From assembly GCF_050859505.1 (NCBI RefSeq), contig NZ_CP193934.1, forward strand, positions 1,054,001 through 1,118,000: 64,000 nucleotides of DNA, read 5' to 3'. The notes below the pieces were generated by a model that worked only from the letters and a program-made list of their open reading frames with translations, had not been told where the DNA came from and searched no databases. Origin of the DNA: Marinirhabdus sp050859505 (GTDB lineage Bacteria; Bacteroidota; Bacteroidia; Flavobacteriales; Flavobacteriaceae). Shown in pieces: positions 23,156 to 33,538 of the stretch. Position numbers and translations under genes: made by a program. Within the stretch, counting starts at the first letter, position 1; every line of letters begins with the position of its first letter.

Positions 23156-25249
23156 ATGAATTTACAAGATACCGCCCAGCAAACAAACATCCACACCCTC
23201 TTAAAAACTCACTTCGGTTTTGACACCTTTCGTCCTAATCAGCAGGAGATTATTGAAAATGTATTGGCGGGTAAAAACAGTTTGGCAATTATGCCTACGG
23301 GTGGGGGAAAATCATTGTGTTTTCAATTGCCTGCGTTGGCGTTGGAAGGCACCGCCATTGTGATTTCTCCCTTAATTGCCTTAATGAAAGATCAGGTAGA
23401 TGCGCTCAATGCGAATGGGATTGCTGCTTCGTATTATAATAGTAGCCAGTTGCCAGAAGTGCAGGAAAAAGTGTTAACGAACTTAATGACAGGTCAATTA
23501 AAATTGCTGTACGTCGCGCCCGAAAGTTTGTGGAATCTTACCAACTATTTTCAGAAAACCGAAGTCTCCTTAATCGCAGTAGATGAGGCGCATTGTATTT
23601 CGTCCTGGGGTCACGATTTTAGACCAGCTTACACACAGTTGAGCAGATTGCAGGATGAATTTCCACAAACACCTGTAATCGCGTTAACAGCAACCGCAGA
23701 CCGCGCCACACAGGATGATATTATAAAACAATTGGGGATAAACGGCGCCCAACGATTTGTATCCTCTTTTGACAGGCCCAACTTGTACCTAGATGTACGC
23801 CCCGGACAACAACGAATGCAGCAGGTATTGCGATTTCTTAAAGATAAAGAAACTCAAAGTGGTATCATTTACTGCTTAAGTCGAAAAAATACCGAAGCCG
23901 TTGCCTCAAAGCTCGTAGCAAAAGGCTACAAAGCACAAGCCTATCACGCAGGAATTGAAGCCGAAGAACGAAGCCGAATTCAAGACGATTTTATCAATGA
24001 CCGAGTGCCTATTATCGTAGCGACTATTGCTTTTGGAATGGGGATAGATAAGAGCAATGTACGCTGGGTGATTCATTACAATATGCCCAAAAATATTGAA
24101 GGGTATTATCAGGAAATTGGTCGTAGCGGTCGTGACGGACTGCCCGCTCACGGATTAATGTTCTACAGCTTTGCCGATGTAATTATGCTTCGGAAATTTA
24201 CACAAGGCACGCAAACCGAAGAATTTCAACTGGCTAAACTAGAACGCATGCAGCAGTTTGCTGAAGCCTTAAGTTGTCGGCGTAAAGCCCTGCTTAATTA
24301 TTTTGGGGAACATATGACCCAGGATTGTGGCAATTGCGATATATGTAAAACACCGCCACAATATATAGACGGGACTGTGGTTGCGCAAAAAGTATGTTCG
24401 GCTGTAGCGCGATTAAATGAGCAGGAGGCGATGGGAATGTTAATAGATGTGTTGCGAGGCTCTCACAATGCGCAGGTGGTTGAAAAAGGCTATCAGCATC
24501 TAAAAACATTTGGTGCCGCCAAAGACATTCCCTGGAAGGATTTACAGCAGTATGTAATACAGTTATTAAACCAGGGAGTTTTGGAAATCTGGTTTCACGA
24601 AAACGGAAGATTGGTACTCACGCCAACTGCTAAAAAGATTTTATTCGAAGGCAAAAAGGTACGCCTGGCAGATTTAATTCAACCTCTTGAAAAAGTTACG
24701 GAAAAGAAGAAAGCGAAGTCAACTCGAAAAGATCTTTTCGAAAAATTGCGAACCCTCCGCACCAAATTGGCTGGAGAAGCTGGTGTGCCTGCGTATGTAA
24801 TTTTTAGCGATGCCAGTTTGGAAGATATGGAAAACAATATGCCAAAAACAGTGGCAGAGTTTGCTCAAATTAGTGGAGTAGGTCGTGCCAAGCTAGAGAA
24901 ATATGCAGATGTATTTCTGCAGGTAATTGCCAAACATCAGGATGCGTTGGAAAGTAAAGTAGCTACCCATGAACGCACTATGGAATTGTATGAGAAAGGA
25001 ATGACAGTTGCTGAAATTTCAGAAAAAAGAGGAGTTTCAGAAAATACAGTCTATGGACATTTTTTAAAGATGAACGAACTAGGTCACCATATAAACCTGT
25101 TACAGTTTATCACTTCCGAAGAAATCTCTGCAGTACAAAAAGCGAAAAAAGAACTAAAAGATCCCGAAGGATTAAAACCGTATTTTGAATATTTTGAAGA
25201 ACAGATGCCGTATTGGAAAATTAAGTTTGGGTTGTTTTTGGAAAACTAA
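23156..25249 (+). CDS. recQ: ATP-dependent DNA helicase RecQ
   Basis: RecQ is a 3'-5' superfamily 2 helicase of recombination and fork repair. In this 697-residue protein motif I is MPTGGGKSLCFQLPAL (near residue 45), motif II DEAHCISSWGHDFRPAY (near 143), and motif VI is in the Arg-rich YYQEIGRSGRDG (near 317). The zinc-binding RQC part shows CRRKALLNYFGE, then CGNCDIC (near 390). An HRDC domain follows (IFSDASLEDM and GVGRAKLEKYADVF) and a C-terminal helix-turn-helix extension (ISEKRGVSENTVYGHF). Everything expected is present. Confidence 0.96.
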   Translation: MNLQDTAQQTNIHTLLKTHFGFDTFRPNQQEIIENVLAGKNSLAIMPTGGGKSLCFQLPALALEGTAIVISPLIALMKDQVDALNANGIAASYYNSSQLPEVQEKVLTNLMTGQLKLLYVAPESLWNLTNYFQKTEVSLIAVDEAHCISSWGHDFRPAYTQLSRLQDEFPQTPVIALTATADRATQDDIIKQLGINGAQRFVSSFDRPNLYLDVRPGQQRMQQVLRFLKDKETQSGIIYCLSRKNTEAVASKLVAKGYKAQAYHAGIEAEERSRIQDDFINDRVPIIVATIAFGMGIDKSNVRWVIHYNMPKNIEGYYQEIGRSGRDGLPAHGLMFYSFADVIMLRKFTQGTQTEEFQLAKLERMQQFAEALSCRRKALLNYFGEHMTQDCGNCDICKTPPQYIDGTVVAQKVCSAVARLNEQEAMGMLIDVLRGSHNAQVVEKGYQHLKTFGAAKDIPWKDLQQYVIQLLNQGVLEIWFHENGRLVLTPTAKKILFEGKKVRLADLIQPLEKVTEKKKAKSTRKDLFEKLRTLRTKLAGEAGVPAYVIFSDASLEDMENNMPKTVAEFAQISGVGRAKLEKYADVFLQVIAKHQDALESKVATHERTMELYEKGMTVAEISEKRGVSENTVYGHFLKMNELGHHINLLQFITSEEISAVQKAKKELKDPEGLKPYFEYFEEQMPYWKIKFGLFLEN

Positions 25250-25254
25250 AAATT

Positions 25255-26157
25255 TCAAAAGTAAATTTCCTGTGCTGCTTTATACGTATTTGCGTGGGCT
25301 TCAATTATAATACCAATGTCTGGCGCATAACCGCCACCCATGCTAACCTGTACAGGAATATTGTGATTTTTGCAAGTTTCAAATACAAAACGGTCACGCT
25401 CTTTGCATCCTTCTAGAGTGCAATGTAATCTCCCCAGTTTATCGCCTTTTAAAATATCTACACCGCTCAAATAAAAGATAAAATCTGGTTGTACTTTTTT
25501 TAGGAGCATAGGTAAAGTGTTTTTTAGCACTGAAAGGTATTCCTCATCTTCTGTAGTATCTTCCAACCCAATATCCAGATCACTTTGTTCCTTTTTAAAT
25601 GGATAGTTATTTGCGCCGTGCAAAGAAAATGTGAATATGTGAGAATTATTCTCGAAAATTTTTGCGGTACCATTTCCCTGATGCACATCAAGATCTAGTA
25701 TCAAAATTTTTGAAGCTCTTTCTGAGTCTAATAGGTACTGTGCAGCAATGGCTTGGTCATTTAGCAAACAAAATGCTTCTCCTCTGTCTGCAAAGGCGTG
25801 ATGCGTTCCTCCGGCAATATTTAAGGCTACTCCATATTTCATGGCATACTCACAGCATTGAATGGTGCCGCCAATAATATAATGTCCACGAGTTACCAAA
25901 TCTTCCCGGAGCGGAAACCCAATTTTTCGGATTTCCTTTTGGTCCAATTCAAGTGTTAGCAATTTTTGGTAATAGTCTTCGGTATGCACTTTCAGAATAA
26001 TCGCTGCTGAAACTTTCTCGGGTTCAAAAAAATTTGCTTCGGTACAAATGCCTTGTTTCAGCAAATATTCGGGCAATAAATTATATTTTGCCATGGGGAA
26101 ACGATGACCTTCCGGCAACGAATATTTGTAAATGGGATGGTAGGCTATTTTAAGCAT
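25255..26157 (-). CDS. Histone deacetylase family protein
   Basis: A 300-residue zinc hydrolase of the class II/IV histone deacetylase-acetoin utilisation family (AcuC-like). The start MLKIAYHPIYKYSLPEGHRF is typical; the substrate His pair is in AGGTHHAFADRGEAFCLLND (near residue 115), the zinc-binding Asp and His are in LILDLDVHQGNGTA, and the second Asp region is LSGVDILKGD. In bacteria such enzymes deacetylate small molecules or proteins; the substrate here is unknown. It is convergent with recQ with only 5 bp between stop codons and is followed on its 5' side by tex in the same direction. Confidence 0.9.
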   Translation of the reverse strand: MLKIAYHPIYKYSLPEGHRFPMAKYNLLPEYLLKQGICTEANFFEPEKVSAAIILKVHTEDYYQKLLTLELDQKEIRKIGFPLREDLVTRGHYIIGGTIQCCEYAMKYGVALNIAGGTHHAFADRGEAFCLLNDQAIAAQYLLDSERASKILILDLDVHQGNGTAKIFENNSHIFTFSLHGANNYPFKKEQSDLDIGLEDTTEDEEYLSVLKNTLPMLLKKVQPDFIFYLSGVDILKGDKLGRLHCTLEGCKERDRFVFETCKNHNIPVQVSMGGGYAPDIGIIIEAHANTYKAAQEIYF

Positions 26158-26159
26158 CC

Positions 26160-28277
26160 TTAGGTATGTAGCTTCAATTGGATACGTTTACGTGGCACAT
26201 CAACTTCCAGCACTTTTACAATAATTTGTTGGTGCAAGTGAACGTGTGCATTCACATCTTTTACAAAACTGTCCGAAAGATTAGAAACGTGAATTAAACC
26301 GCTTTCTTTTATACCTATATCTACAAAACACCCAAAAGCGGTAATATTATTTACAATTCCAGGTAATAATTGACCCGCACTTACATCATCAATAGTTTTA
26401 ATGTTTTGGTTAAAAGTAAAAACCTTTGCTTTTTCACGTATGTCCAACCCGGGTTTTTCAAGTTCTTTAATAATATCTTTAAGCGTTGGCATTCCTACTG
26501 TTTCAGAACAATAGTTTTCTAATGGTATACTTTTTAAGGTGGTAGCATTTCCTATTAATTCTGAAATTTTAAGCCCCTGATCTTTTATTATTTGATGAAC
26601 AAGTTCATAGCGTTCAGGATGTACAGAAGAATCGTCCAGTAAATTTTCACCCTTGCGAATGCGCAAAAAACCCGCTCCTTGTTCAAAAGCTTTGGCACCT
26701 AAACGAGGTACTTTTTTGATGTCATTTCTAGAAGCGAATGCTCCGTTGGATTCGCGATATGCTACAATATTTTTAGCTAATGTAGGTCCTATTCCCGAAA
26801 CATAACTCAGTAATGGAACACTTGCAGTATTAATATTAACACCAACAGAATTTACACAATTCTCCACCACTCTATCCAGTGAGTTTTTTAACTGAGATTG
26901 ATCTACATCGTGTTGATATTGGCCTACGCCAATAGATTTTGCATCAATTTTAACCAACTCTGCAAGAGGGTCTGCAAGCCTACGGCCTATTGAAATGGCG
27001 CCCCGTACCGTCACGTCATAGGTAGGGAATTCATCTCTCGCAATTTTACTTGCCGAATAAATAGACGCTCCTGCCTCACTTACAATAAACACTTCTACAG
27101 CATTCTTAAAGTGTACTTTTTTTATGACAGCCTCAGTTTCTCTTGATGCTGTACCGTTACCAATAGCGATGGCTTCAATCTTATAGGCATCTGTTAAGCT
27201 GCTTATTTTTTTTATGGCGCCTGTGAGATCACTTTTAGGAGGGTGTGGATAGATGGTCTCATTATGAAGTAAAGCACCTTGTGCATCCAGACAGACTACT
27301 TTGCAGCCTGTTCTAAAACCTGGATCAATAGCGAGGATTCGTTTTTCTCCTAAAGGAGACCCTAGTAAAAGCTGTTTTAGATTTTTTGCGAATATGGAAA
27401 TCGCGGTTTCATCTGCTTTCTTTTTCGCTTCAACAAGTGTTTCGTTGGATAAAGCAGGAAATAGCAAACGTTTATAGGAATCTGTAATCGCTTTTTCTAA
27501 TTGGTCTGCACATTCCCCTCGTGATGTTATGAGTTTAGAATTCATTCGTTCTAAAGCTCGCTCTTCGTCAATTTCAATTTTTACCCGTATAAAGCCTTCC
27601 GTCTCTGCTCTTAAAATGGCTAATAATCTATGGGAAGGGCACCGCTGCAACGACTCATCCCAAGAAAAGTAATCTCTATATTTTTGTGCTTTCTCGTCGT
27701 CCTTTTTCGTTTTAACCACCTTCGTGCTAAGTACTGCAAATCTTTCTAGCTGCCGCCGCATGGGGTTCCTAATATCTGAACGTTCATTAATCCACTCTGC
27801 AATTATATGTCTTGCTCCTTCCAGTGCATCTTCTATGGTTGCAACATCCTTTTTTATATAACGCTGTGCGGCGCTATGAAGGTCACGAGTATTTTGCGAC
27901 ATGATAATTTTTGCCAAAGGCTCCAACCCATTTTTACGAGCCGTTTCTGCCTTCGTTTTACGCTTTTTCTTAAAAGGTAAATAGAGGTCTTCGAGATCTA
28001 TGAGATTAGTAGTTCTTTCTATTTTAGCTGAAATTTCACTTGTTAACTCACCCTGTTCCTCGATTGCTTTTAGAATGGTTTTTTTGCGTTTTTCAAAGGC
28101 TTCATATTGCTCTTTTAAAGTGACTATCTGCTCTAGCTGTACCTCATCCAGATTTCCTGTGCGCTCTTTTCTATAGCGCGCAATAAATGGAATGGTACAA
28201 TCTTCTGCCAGCAGCGAAAGCGTGTTTTTAATGCTTGCCTCAGGGAAGTTTGTAATTTTTAGAATGTACTGGAGCAT
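26160..28277 (-). CDS. tex: Tex family S1 RNA-binding protein
   Basis: Tex is a widespread transcription accessory protein with a helical core, a YqgF-type nuclease-like fold, helix-hairpin-helix motifs and a C-terminal S1 domain. In this 705-residue protein visible parts include FIARYRKERTGNLDEVQL near residue 32, the YqgF-like ILAIDPGFRTGCKVVCLD near 324, the helix-hairpin-helix stretches VPLLSYVSGIGPTLAKNIV and FASRNDIKKVPRLGAKAFE, and the S1 domain NITAFGCFVDIGIKESGLIH near 650. The histone-deacetylase-like gene starts 2 bp after its stop codon, so the two probably share a transcript. Confidence 0.95.
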   Translation of the reverse strand: MLQYILKITNFPEASIKNTLSLLAEDCTIPFIARYRKERTGNLDEVQLEQIVTLKEQYEAFEKRKKTILKAIEEQGELTSEISAKIERTTNLIDLEDLYLPFKKKRKTKAETARKNGLEPLAKIIMSQNTRDLHSAAQRYIKKDVATIEDALEGARHIIAEWINERSDIRNPMRRQLERFAVLSTKVVKTKKDDEKAQKYRDYFSWDESLQRCPSHRLLAILRAETEGFIRVKIEIDEERALERMNSKLITSRGECADQLEKAITDSYKRLLFPALSNETLVEAKKKADETAISIFAKNLKQLLLGSPLGEKRILAIDPGFRTGCKVVCLDAQGALLHNETIYPHPPKSDLTGAIKKISSLTDAYKIEAIAIGNGTASRETEAVIKKVHFKNAVEVFIVSEAGASIYSASKIARDEFPTYDVTVRGAISIGRRLADPLAELVKIDAKSIGVGQYQHDVDQSQLKNSLDRVVENCVNSVGVNINTASVPLLSYVSGIGPTLAKNIVAYRESNGAFASRNDIKKVPRLGAKAFEQGAGFLRIRKGENLLDDSSVHPERYELVHQIIKDQGLKISELIGNATTLKSIPLENYCSETVGMPTLKDIIKELEKPGLDIREKAKVFTFNQNIKTIDDVSAGQLLPGIVNNITAFGCFVDIGIKESGLIHVSNLSDSFVKDVNAHVHLHQQIIVKVLEVDVPRKRIQLKLHT

Positions 28278-28301
28278 AGGGGAAAAAATACGTTTCAGGA
28301 T

Positions 28302-29768
28302 TTAAAATTTTAAAAGTTTTACAGCATTTTGTTCAGGGTAAAAAGAGCCGTAAATAGTAGTATCCTTAAACTGAAACAACAAAAATGGTGTGGTGTCTTC
28401 TTGCTTGGAATTGTAATAATCTATTCTATGGTAAATATTTGCTTGCACTCCTTTATCGGGAAGATGCTGAAAATTTTTATCAAAAACGCCAATGGCTCTT
28501 GTAGTCATTCCTACATGGTGTAACCCGTACGATTGTATGGAATTACCCGAAGAAAGTGCAGCATACAAAATTCCTCCCACGATGCCAAAAGAGACCGTCA
28601 TCACCCCCACCATAGCTCCATTTCCTTTAGAGTTGTTCAAAGAACCGTTGTTACCCCTTTCTTTATCCCAGGTACCGTACGTAATTTGCGTGGCACCATC
28701 TACATTGGTAGCATAAATTCCTAAAGGATCATATTTTGCAAATCTTAAAAACTGACTTGGAGAAACTTCTTTTCGTTTCTTTTTGGAAGGTTTCAGGGTT
28801 AAGGTTGCGGTGTTTGTATAAGGAAATTCCTCCCCGTCCGAAAGTTCAAATGTATTCAACAAGTCGCCAGTTTCACTGTTTTTTACTGAAATTTCCAGCA
28901 CATCGTCCCGTCGTACTATTTGATACAGTTCTTTATCCAATAGAAAAGAATTACTCTGCTTTACGCTTTTTTCAGCAGCAGGCGATACCTTTTGGATGTT
29001 CTTAAGACTGGTTTCGCCAGTTTCAATATCCACATATAATACTTGAGTGAGTTGTGGACTGGCATCTAGCGTGAATACCAATTGATTCTCTTGTTTATAA
29101 ATTTTTGTGGGTCTTGTACTTTCGGGAAGTGTCATGGGAAAAGTCGCTTGAGACGGATTCATACCAATACCTGAAATCTCTTGAAAATTGTCAAAGATCA
29201 CTTTATGAAAAGGTCTTTTGTTGTGTTTTTCATTATAAAATACATAGGCATCTATAGGTATTTTTTGAGATGAAGTTTCAAAATTCTCATCAATAGAATG
29301 TAGAAATAATACATCTTGTTTGGTCCCAACGGTAAGTAAGTTCACTTTGTTATCGTGCTCAAAATACTGAAGAATTTCTTGATCTCTAATATCTAGTGGA
29401 ATCAGGTTTTCAGTAACGGTGTCTTTGGTAAAGTTGAAGGTTTGCACCAAAAGTTTGTCGAGTACTCGTACTTTAAAAAATAAGTGATAATTATCGCCAT
29501 AACTTTTCCCAGCAATATATTCCTCACGAGAAGAAATCTCCCGGCTATCCAGTCTGCTTAAATAATTATAGTCTCCATCAAATCCATTCGCATAAATTTT
29601 CTTACCGTCTACGAAGAATATTGAAAACCCTGCTTCAGCTTCTGCCACCACAGCGAAGCCACTACCAATAGACTGGCCATTATTGGATTGGTGTACAATG
29701 TTGGTAATTTCAACTTGTGACCACAATTGTACGGTAAATAATAAGAGTAGGGGAAAAATACTTTTCAT
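28302..29768 (-). CDS. Secreted protein of unknown function, paralogue 1
   Basis: A 488-residue protein with an N-terminal signal peptide (MKSIFPLLLLFTVQLWS) and no recognised domain. The body is beta-rich and repetitive in style, with KIYKQENQLVFTLDASPQL, IVRRDDVLEISVKNSETGD and a glycine-rich hydrophobic segment near residue 395 (GAMVGVMTVSFGIVGGILYA) that could insert into a membrane. The neighbouring gene at 29879 encodes a protein of matching size and layout, so the two look like a tandem duplication. Both may be periplasmic or outer-membrane proteins. Confidence 0.75.
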   Translation of the reverse strand: MKSIFPLLLLFTVQLWSQVEITNIVHQSNNGQSIGSGFAVVAEAEAGFSIFFVDGKKIYANGFDGDYNYLSRLDSREISSREEYIAGKSYGDNYHLFFKVRVLDKLLVQTFNFTKDTVTENLIPLDIRDQEILQYFEHDNKVNLLTVGTKQDVLFLHSIDENFETSSQKIPIDAYVFYNEKHNKRPFHKVIFDNFQEISGIGMNPSQATFPMTLPESTRPTKIYKQENQLVFTLDASPQLTQVLYVDIETGETSLKNIQKVSPAAEKSVKQSNSFLLDKELYQIVRRDDVLEISVKNSETGDLLNTFELSDGEEFPYTNTATLTLKPSKKKRKEVSPSQFLRFAKYDPLGIYATNVDGATQITYGTWDKERGNNGSLNNSKGNGAMVGVMTVSFGIVGGILYAALSSGNSIQSYGLHHVGMTTRAIGVFDKNFQHLPDKGVQANIYHRIDYYNSKQEDTTPFLLFQFKDTTIYGSFYPEQNAVKLLKF

Positions 29769-29878
29769 AGCTATAAGCAGTTATTTTTGGGTTAAAATTT
29801 CAGACATTGGTTTTACGTGCGATGAACTAAAGATAAGCGGCTTTAGAAAAGCACTACCTCGTCTAGAAAATGGAGCAA

Positions 29879-31327
29879 TTACATTTTATATAAATGGTAC
29901 TGTTTCGCTTTTCCATCAAAATATCCAAAATATAAGGAGCCTTGGTGGAAGAATACATCCTCGGCAGTGTCGTATTTCACTTCTTTTTTAAATTCTTTTA
30001 TTCTTTCAAAAATGTTTGCTTCCTCTTCTTTGTCCACATAGTTAAAGTCTGTATCGAAGTGTGTATTGAAGAACGTAGATTTACTGGATGTATAGGAATT
30101 AAAGGAGTAATAGGTAGGATTATAGGTGGGTGCAAAGGTGCCTGTAGGTGACACGGTTCCTCCGGCATTGCTAAAACCACCGCCAGGCATCATCATCATT
30201 CCTCCTCCAGATTGTACTATTTTATACCCTCCAATCGTAAAAAAGTATTCATTGTTGTTTTTGTAAGCCGTCACCCCAAGCTTTCCTGATGTAACCTTCC
30301 GAAGAAATTTTGAAGTTTCTTCCATTTCCCTTCTATTCACAAATGGTAAGGCAGTTTGGCCTTCCTGAATAATGGGAGAGTTTTTTATAGCAATAGGCTT
30401 CTCACGATCTATATAGTGCTCTTTTATAAGAGAACCCTTAAAATCTTTAATCTGCATCACCATTTCATCCCTGCTACTTCCCAACTGAATAATATGATTG
30501 TCCAAAATAAAAGAATTATGTGCCTTTAAATCGTCTTTCTTTCCTTTTGGATAGTCGTACACCTTGGTGCTTAAAGAGAGTGTTTCAAGGTTTATAATGT
30601 GCAATGTTGTTTTTAAGGCATCGTCATTTTCAAGCGTTAAATAAATAAGATTATCTTTTTGATACAGTTTATTGGGCTGCGCAGTTTGTTCAATGGCATT
30701 GGGCACACGGTTATCAACCTTGGCTACGTTTGCAATGGTACCTCCAAATAAACCAACGGTGAAAAATCCGCTCTTTAATAATTTTTGATCTCTTTCTTCT
30801 GCTTCAATAGCAAACCTTTTTATTTCTGAAAATTGGTTGTCGCTATTCAGTTTCCTTAGTATAAAAGTATTCTCTTTATTGGCAGTGATTAGGTACAATT
30901 GATTGTTGTAATGTACAGTTTCCAAAAATTTTTCCTTATCAAAATCGAACTTCAACTCATCTATCGTTGCTTTTTTAGCATTAAAATCGAACACTTGTAC
31001 GGCATATTTTTTCTTGCTTTTATTCGTAGAAACCACCGTGTAGGTATTTCCCGAAACACGATACCCAATAATTTCGCTGTATTTATTGCGTAAAGGTTCG
31101 GTCTCAAAAGAGGTTTTTTCCTGAAAGGTACTATCAAATAAATGCGCCAAAACACCTTTACTTTCTACCAATAAAAGCGCAAGATCGCCCGTTTTTTTGT
31201 TGGAAAAAGAATATCCATCACTGCTGCGTCTTTCGGAATTATCTTCTGTAAATGAGAGCACTTCTTCTTGAGCTCTTACGGTTGAAATAATACATAAGCA
31301 GAAAAATAAGGGTAAAAAGCATTTCAT
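29879..31327 (-). CDS. Secreted protein of unknown function, paralogue 2
   Basis: A 482-residue protein with signal peptide (MKCFLPLFFCLCIISTVRAQ) and the same overall arrangement as the gene at 28302: a segment KLYQKDNLIYLTLENDDALK, then ETLSLSTKVYD and HSFILDNH-type strands, and a Gly/Met-rich stretch near residue 375 (SGGGMMMMPGGGF) at the place where paralogue 1 has its glycine-rich hydrophobic segment. No family name is assigned. It lies 110 bp from its paralogue in the same direction. Confidence 0.75.
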   Translation of the reverse strand: MKCFLPLFFCLCIISTVRAQEEVLSFTEDNSERRSSDGYSFSNKKTGDLALLLVESKGVLAHLFDSTFQEKTSFETEPLRNKYSEIIGYRVSGNTYTVVSTNKSKKKYAVQVFDFNAKKATIDELKFDFDKEKFLETVHYNNQLYLITANKENTFILRKLNSDNQFSEIKRFAIEAEERDQKLLKSGFFTVGLFGGTIANVAKVDNRVPNAIEQTAQPNKLYQKDNLIYLTLENDDALKTTLHIINLETLSLSTKVYDYPKGKKDDLKAHNSFILDNHIIQLGSSRDEMVMQIKDFKGSLIKEHYIDREKPIAIKNSPIIQEGQTALPFVNRREMEETSKFLRKVTSGKLGVTAYKNNNEYFFTIGGYKIVQSGGGMMMMPGGGFSNAGGTVSPTGTFAPTYNPTYYSFNSYTSSKSTFFNTHFDTDFNYVDKEEEANIFERIKEFKKEVKYDTAEDVFFHQGSLYFGYFDGKAKQYHLYKM

Positions 31328-31363
31328 AAGGAATAGGGATTTGTTAAAATTGAAATGTGCGGA

Positions 31364-33451
31364 CTAGTTTATTTGTGAACCATTTGTTACACCTTCGGAA
31401 GCAGGGTTCACAAACACAAGTTTCCCTTCGGCATTTTCGGTCATCAAAATCATTCCTTGGCTTTCTACACCGCGCAAGGGTCTTGGGGCTAAATTTACTA
31501 ATACAGTTACTTGTTTTCCTACGATTTCTTCCGGGGTAAAACTTTCAGCAATCCCAGAAACGATGGTACGCACATCAATACCGGTATCTACTTTTAAGAC
31601 AAGCAGTTTTTTTGTTTTCGGCATTTTTTCAGCTTCTATAATGGTGCCTACGCGCATATCTAATTTCGTAAAATCGTCAAACTGAATGGTTTCTTTTTGA
31701 GGTTCGGCTTTTTTGTTTGCGGCTTCGTTCATTGCTTTGCTTGCTTGTAATTTATCTAATTGCTGTTGCATTTGCTCATCTTCAATCTTACTGAAAAGAA
31801 GCTCACTTTCGTTAATAGTGTGTCCCCCTTTGCCTAGCGGCATTTCTCCCGAAGGGGGAACCATTTGTCTTATAGATTTCCAATTTGGAACAGTCTCTAA
31901 ACCTTCAAAGTTGAGCATATTTTTCAGCCTATTTGATGTAAACGGTAAAAACGGTTCGCTTAAGACCGCTAAGGCAGTTGCGATCTGTAAGGCAACATAC
32001 ATCACCGTTTGCGTTCTGGCTTCGTCGGTTTTAATGGTTTTCCAAGGTTCTTCATCTGCCAGGTATTTGTTTCCTAGTCTCGCAACATTCATTAATTCCC
32101 CCTGTGCTTCTCGGAATCGGTAGCGTTCTATGGAGCTTTCAATTACAGCTGGATAGGCTTTTAATTCTTTTAAAGTTTGTTCGTCAATTTCAGAAAACGC
32201 GGAAGGTTTTGGAACAACACCATTGTAATATTTATGGGTTAACACCATTACACGGTTGATAAAATTTCCGAAGATAGCCACCAATTCACTATTATTCCGC
32301 TGCTGAAAATCGGCCCATGTAAAATCGTTATCCTTCGTTTCTGGCGCATTGGCAGTTAACACATACCGCAAAACGTCTTGCTGATTTGGAAATTCTTCCA
32401 AATACTCGTGCAACCACACCGCCCAGTTTTTACTGGTCGATATTTTGTTGCCTTCTAAATTCAAAAATTCGTTGGCTGGTACGTTGTCTGGCATAATATA
32501 GCTACCGTCTGCCTTCAACATACTTGGGAAGATGATGCAATGGAAAACAATATTATCCTTTCCAATAAAATGAAGTAGTTTGGTGTCGTCATTTTTCCAG
32601 TACGGCTCCCAATCTTTACCTTCTCGTTCCGCCCATTCTTTGGTAGCAGAAATATAGCCAATAGGCGCATCGAACCAGACATAGAGCACTTTTCCTTCTG
32701 CGCCATCTACTGGCACAGGGATTCCCCAATCTAAATCGCGGGTTACAGCACGAGGACGTAAACCATCGTCAATCCAAGATTTACATTGGCCGTACACATT
32801 GGTTTTCCAGTCTTTTTTATGCTCTTTCAGAATCCATTCTTTTAAAAATGGTTCGTATTGGTCGAGGGGTAAAAACCAGTGCTTTGTTTCTTTTAACGTA
32901 GGTGTTGCACCTGTGATAGCGCTTTTAGGGTTTATTAAATCGGTCGCATTGTGGCTGGTTCCACAGTTCTCACATTGGTCGCCATAACTTTCTTCATTCC
33001 CGCATTTTGGACAGGTTCCTACGATAAAACGATCGGCAAGAAATTGATTGGCTTCTTCATCATATAACTGTTCGGTAACCTCTTCCATAAATTTTCCTTC
33101 GTCATATAATTTTTTGAAGAATTCTGAAGCCGTATCGTGATGAATTTTTGCCGAAGTCCTTGAATAATTATCGAATGTAATTCCGAAGTCTTCGAAACTT
33201 TTTTTAATAATCGCATGATACTTATCGACCACTTCTTGCGGAGTAATACCTTCTTTTTTTGCTTTTATAGTAATGGGGACACCGTGCTCATCGCTTCCGC
33301 ATACAAAGGCAACATCTTTCCCTTGAAGGCGTTGAAAGCGTGCGTAAATATCTGCCGGGACATACACACCTGCTAAATGTCCAATATGTACGGGGCCATT
33401 GGTGTATGGCAATGCGGCGGTAATGGTAAAACGTTTCGGATCTTGATTCAT
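31364..33451 (-). CDS. metG: Methionyl-tRNA synthetase
   Basis: MetG charges tRNA-Met. The 695-residue protein has the HIGH motif as HIGH at residues 22-25, the zinc knuckle CPKCGNEESYGDQCENCG near 145-162 and the KMSKS equivalent KISTS in LEGNKISTSKN. A C-terminal tRNA-binding OB domain is fused (FTKLDMRVGTIIEAEKMPKT, then VSGIAESFTPEEIVGKQVTV), the dimerising EMAP-like arrangement seen in many bacteria. The length is complete. A TATTTTTG box at 33489-33496 on the minus strand is a likely promoter. Confidence 0.97.
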   Translation of the reverse strand: MNQDPKRFTITAALPYTNGPVHIGHLAGVYVPADIYARFQRLQGKDVAFVCGSDEHGVPITIKAKKEGITPQEVVDKYHAIIKKSFEDFGITFDNYSRTSAKIHHDTASEFFKKLYDEGKFMEEVTEQLYDEEANQFLADRFIVGTCPKCGNEESYGDQCENCGTSHNATDLINPKSAITGATPTLKETKHWFLPLDQYEPFLKEWILKEHKKDWKTNVYGQCKSWIDDGLRPRAVTRDLDWGIPVPVDGAEGKVLYVWFDAPIGYISATKEWAEREGKDWEPYWKNDDTKLLHFIGKDNIVFHCIIFPSMLKADGSYIMPDNVPANEFLNLEGNKISTSKNWAVWLHEYLEEFPNQQDVLRYVLTANAPETKDNDFTWADFQQRNNSELVAIFGNFINRVMVLTHKYYNGVVPKPSAFSEIDEQTLKELKAYPAVIESSIERYRFREAQGELMNVARLGNKYLADEEPWKTIKTDEARTQTVMYVALQIATALAVLSEPFLPFTSNRLKNMLNFEGLETVPNWKSIRQMVPPSGEMPLGKGGHTINESELLFSKIEDEQMQQQLDKLQASKAMNEAANKKAEPQKETIQFDDFTKLDMRVGTIIEAEKMPKTKKLLVLKVDTGIDVRTIVSGIAESFTPEEIVGKQVTVLVNLAPRPLRGVESQGMILMTENAEGKLVFVNPASEGVTNGSQIN

Positions 33452-33538
33452 AATAGTGTTTGAAAACCGTTTGGGCTTAAAATTGATGCAAAAATAAACA
33501 AATCATGTTCGGTAGCTTGCGGTTATAGTGAAAAGCCT

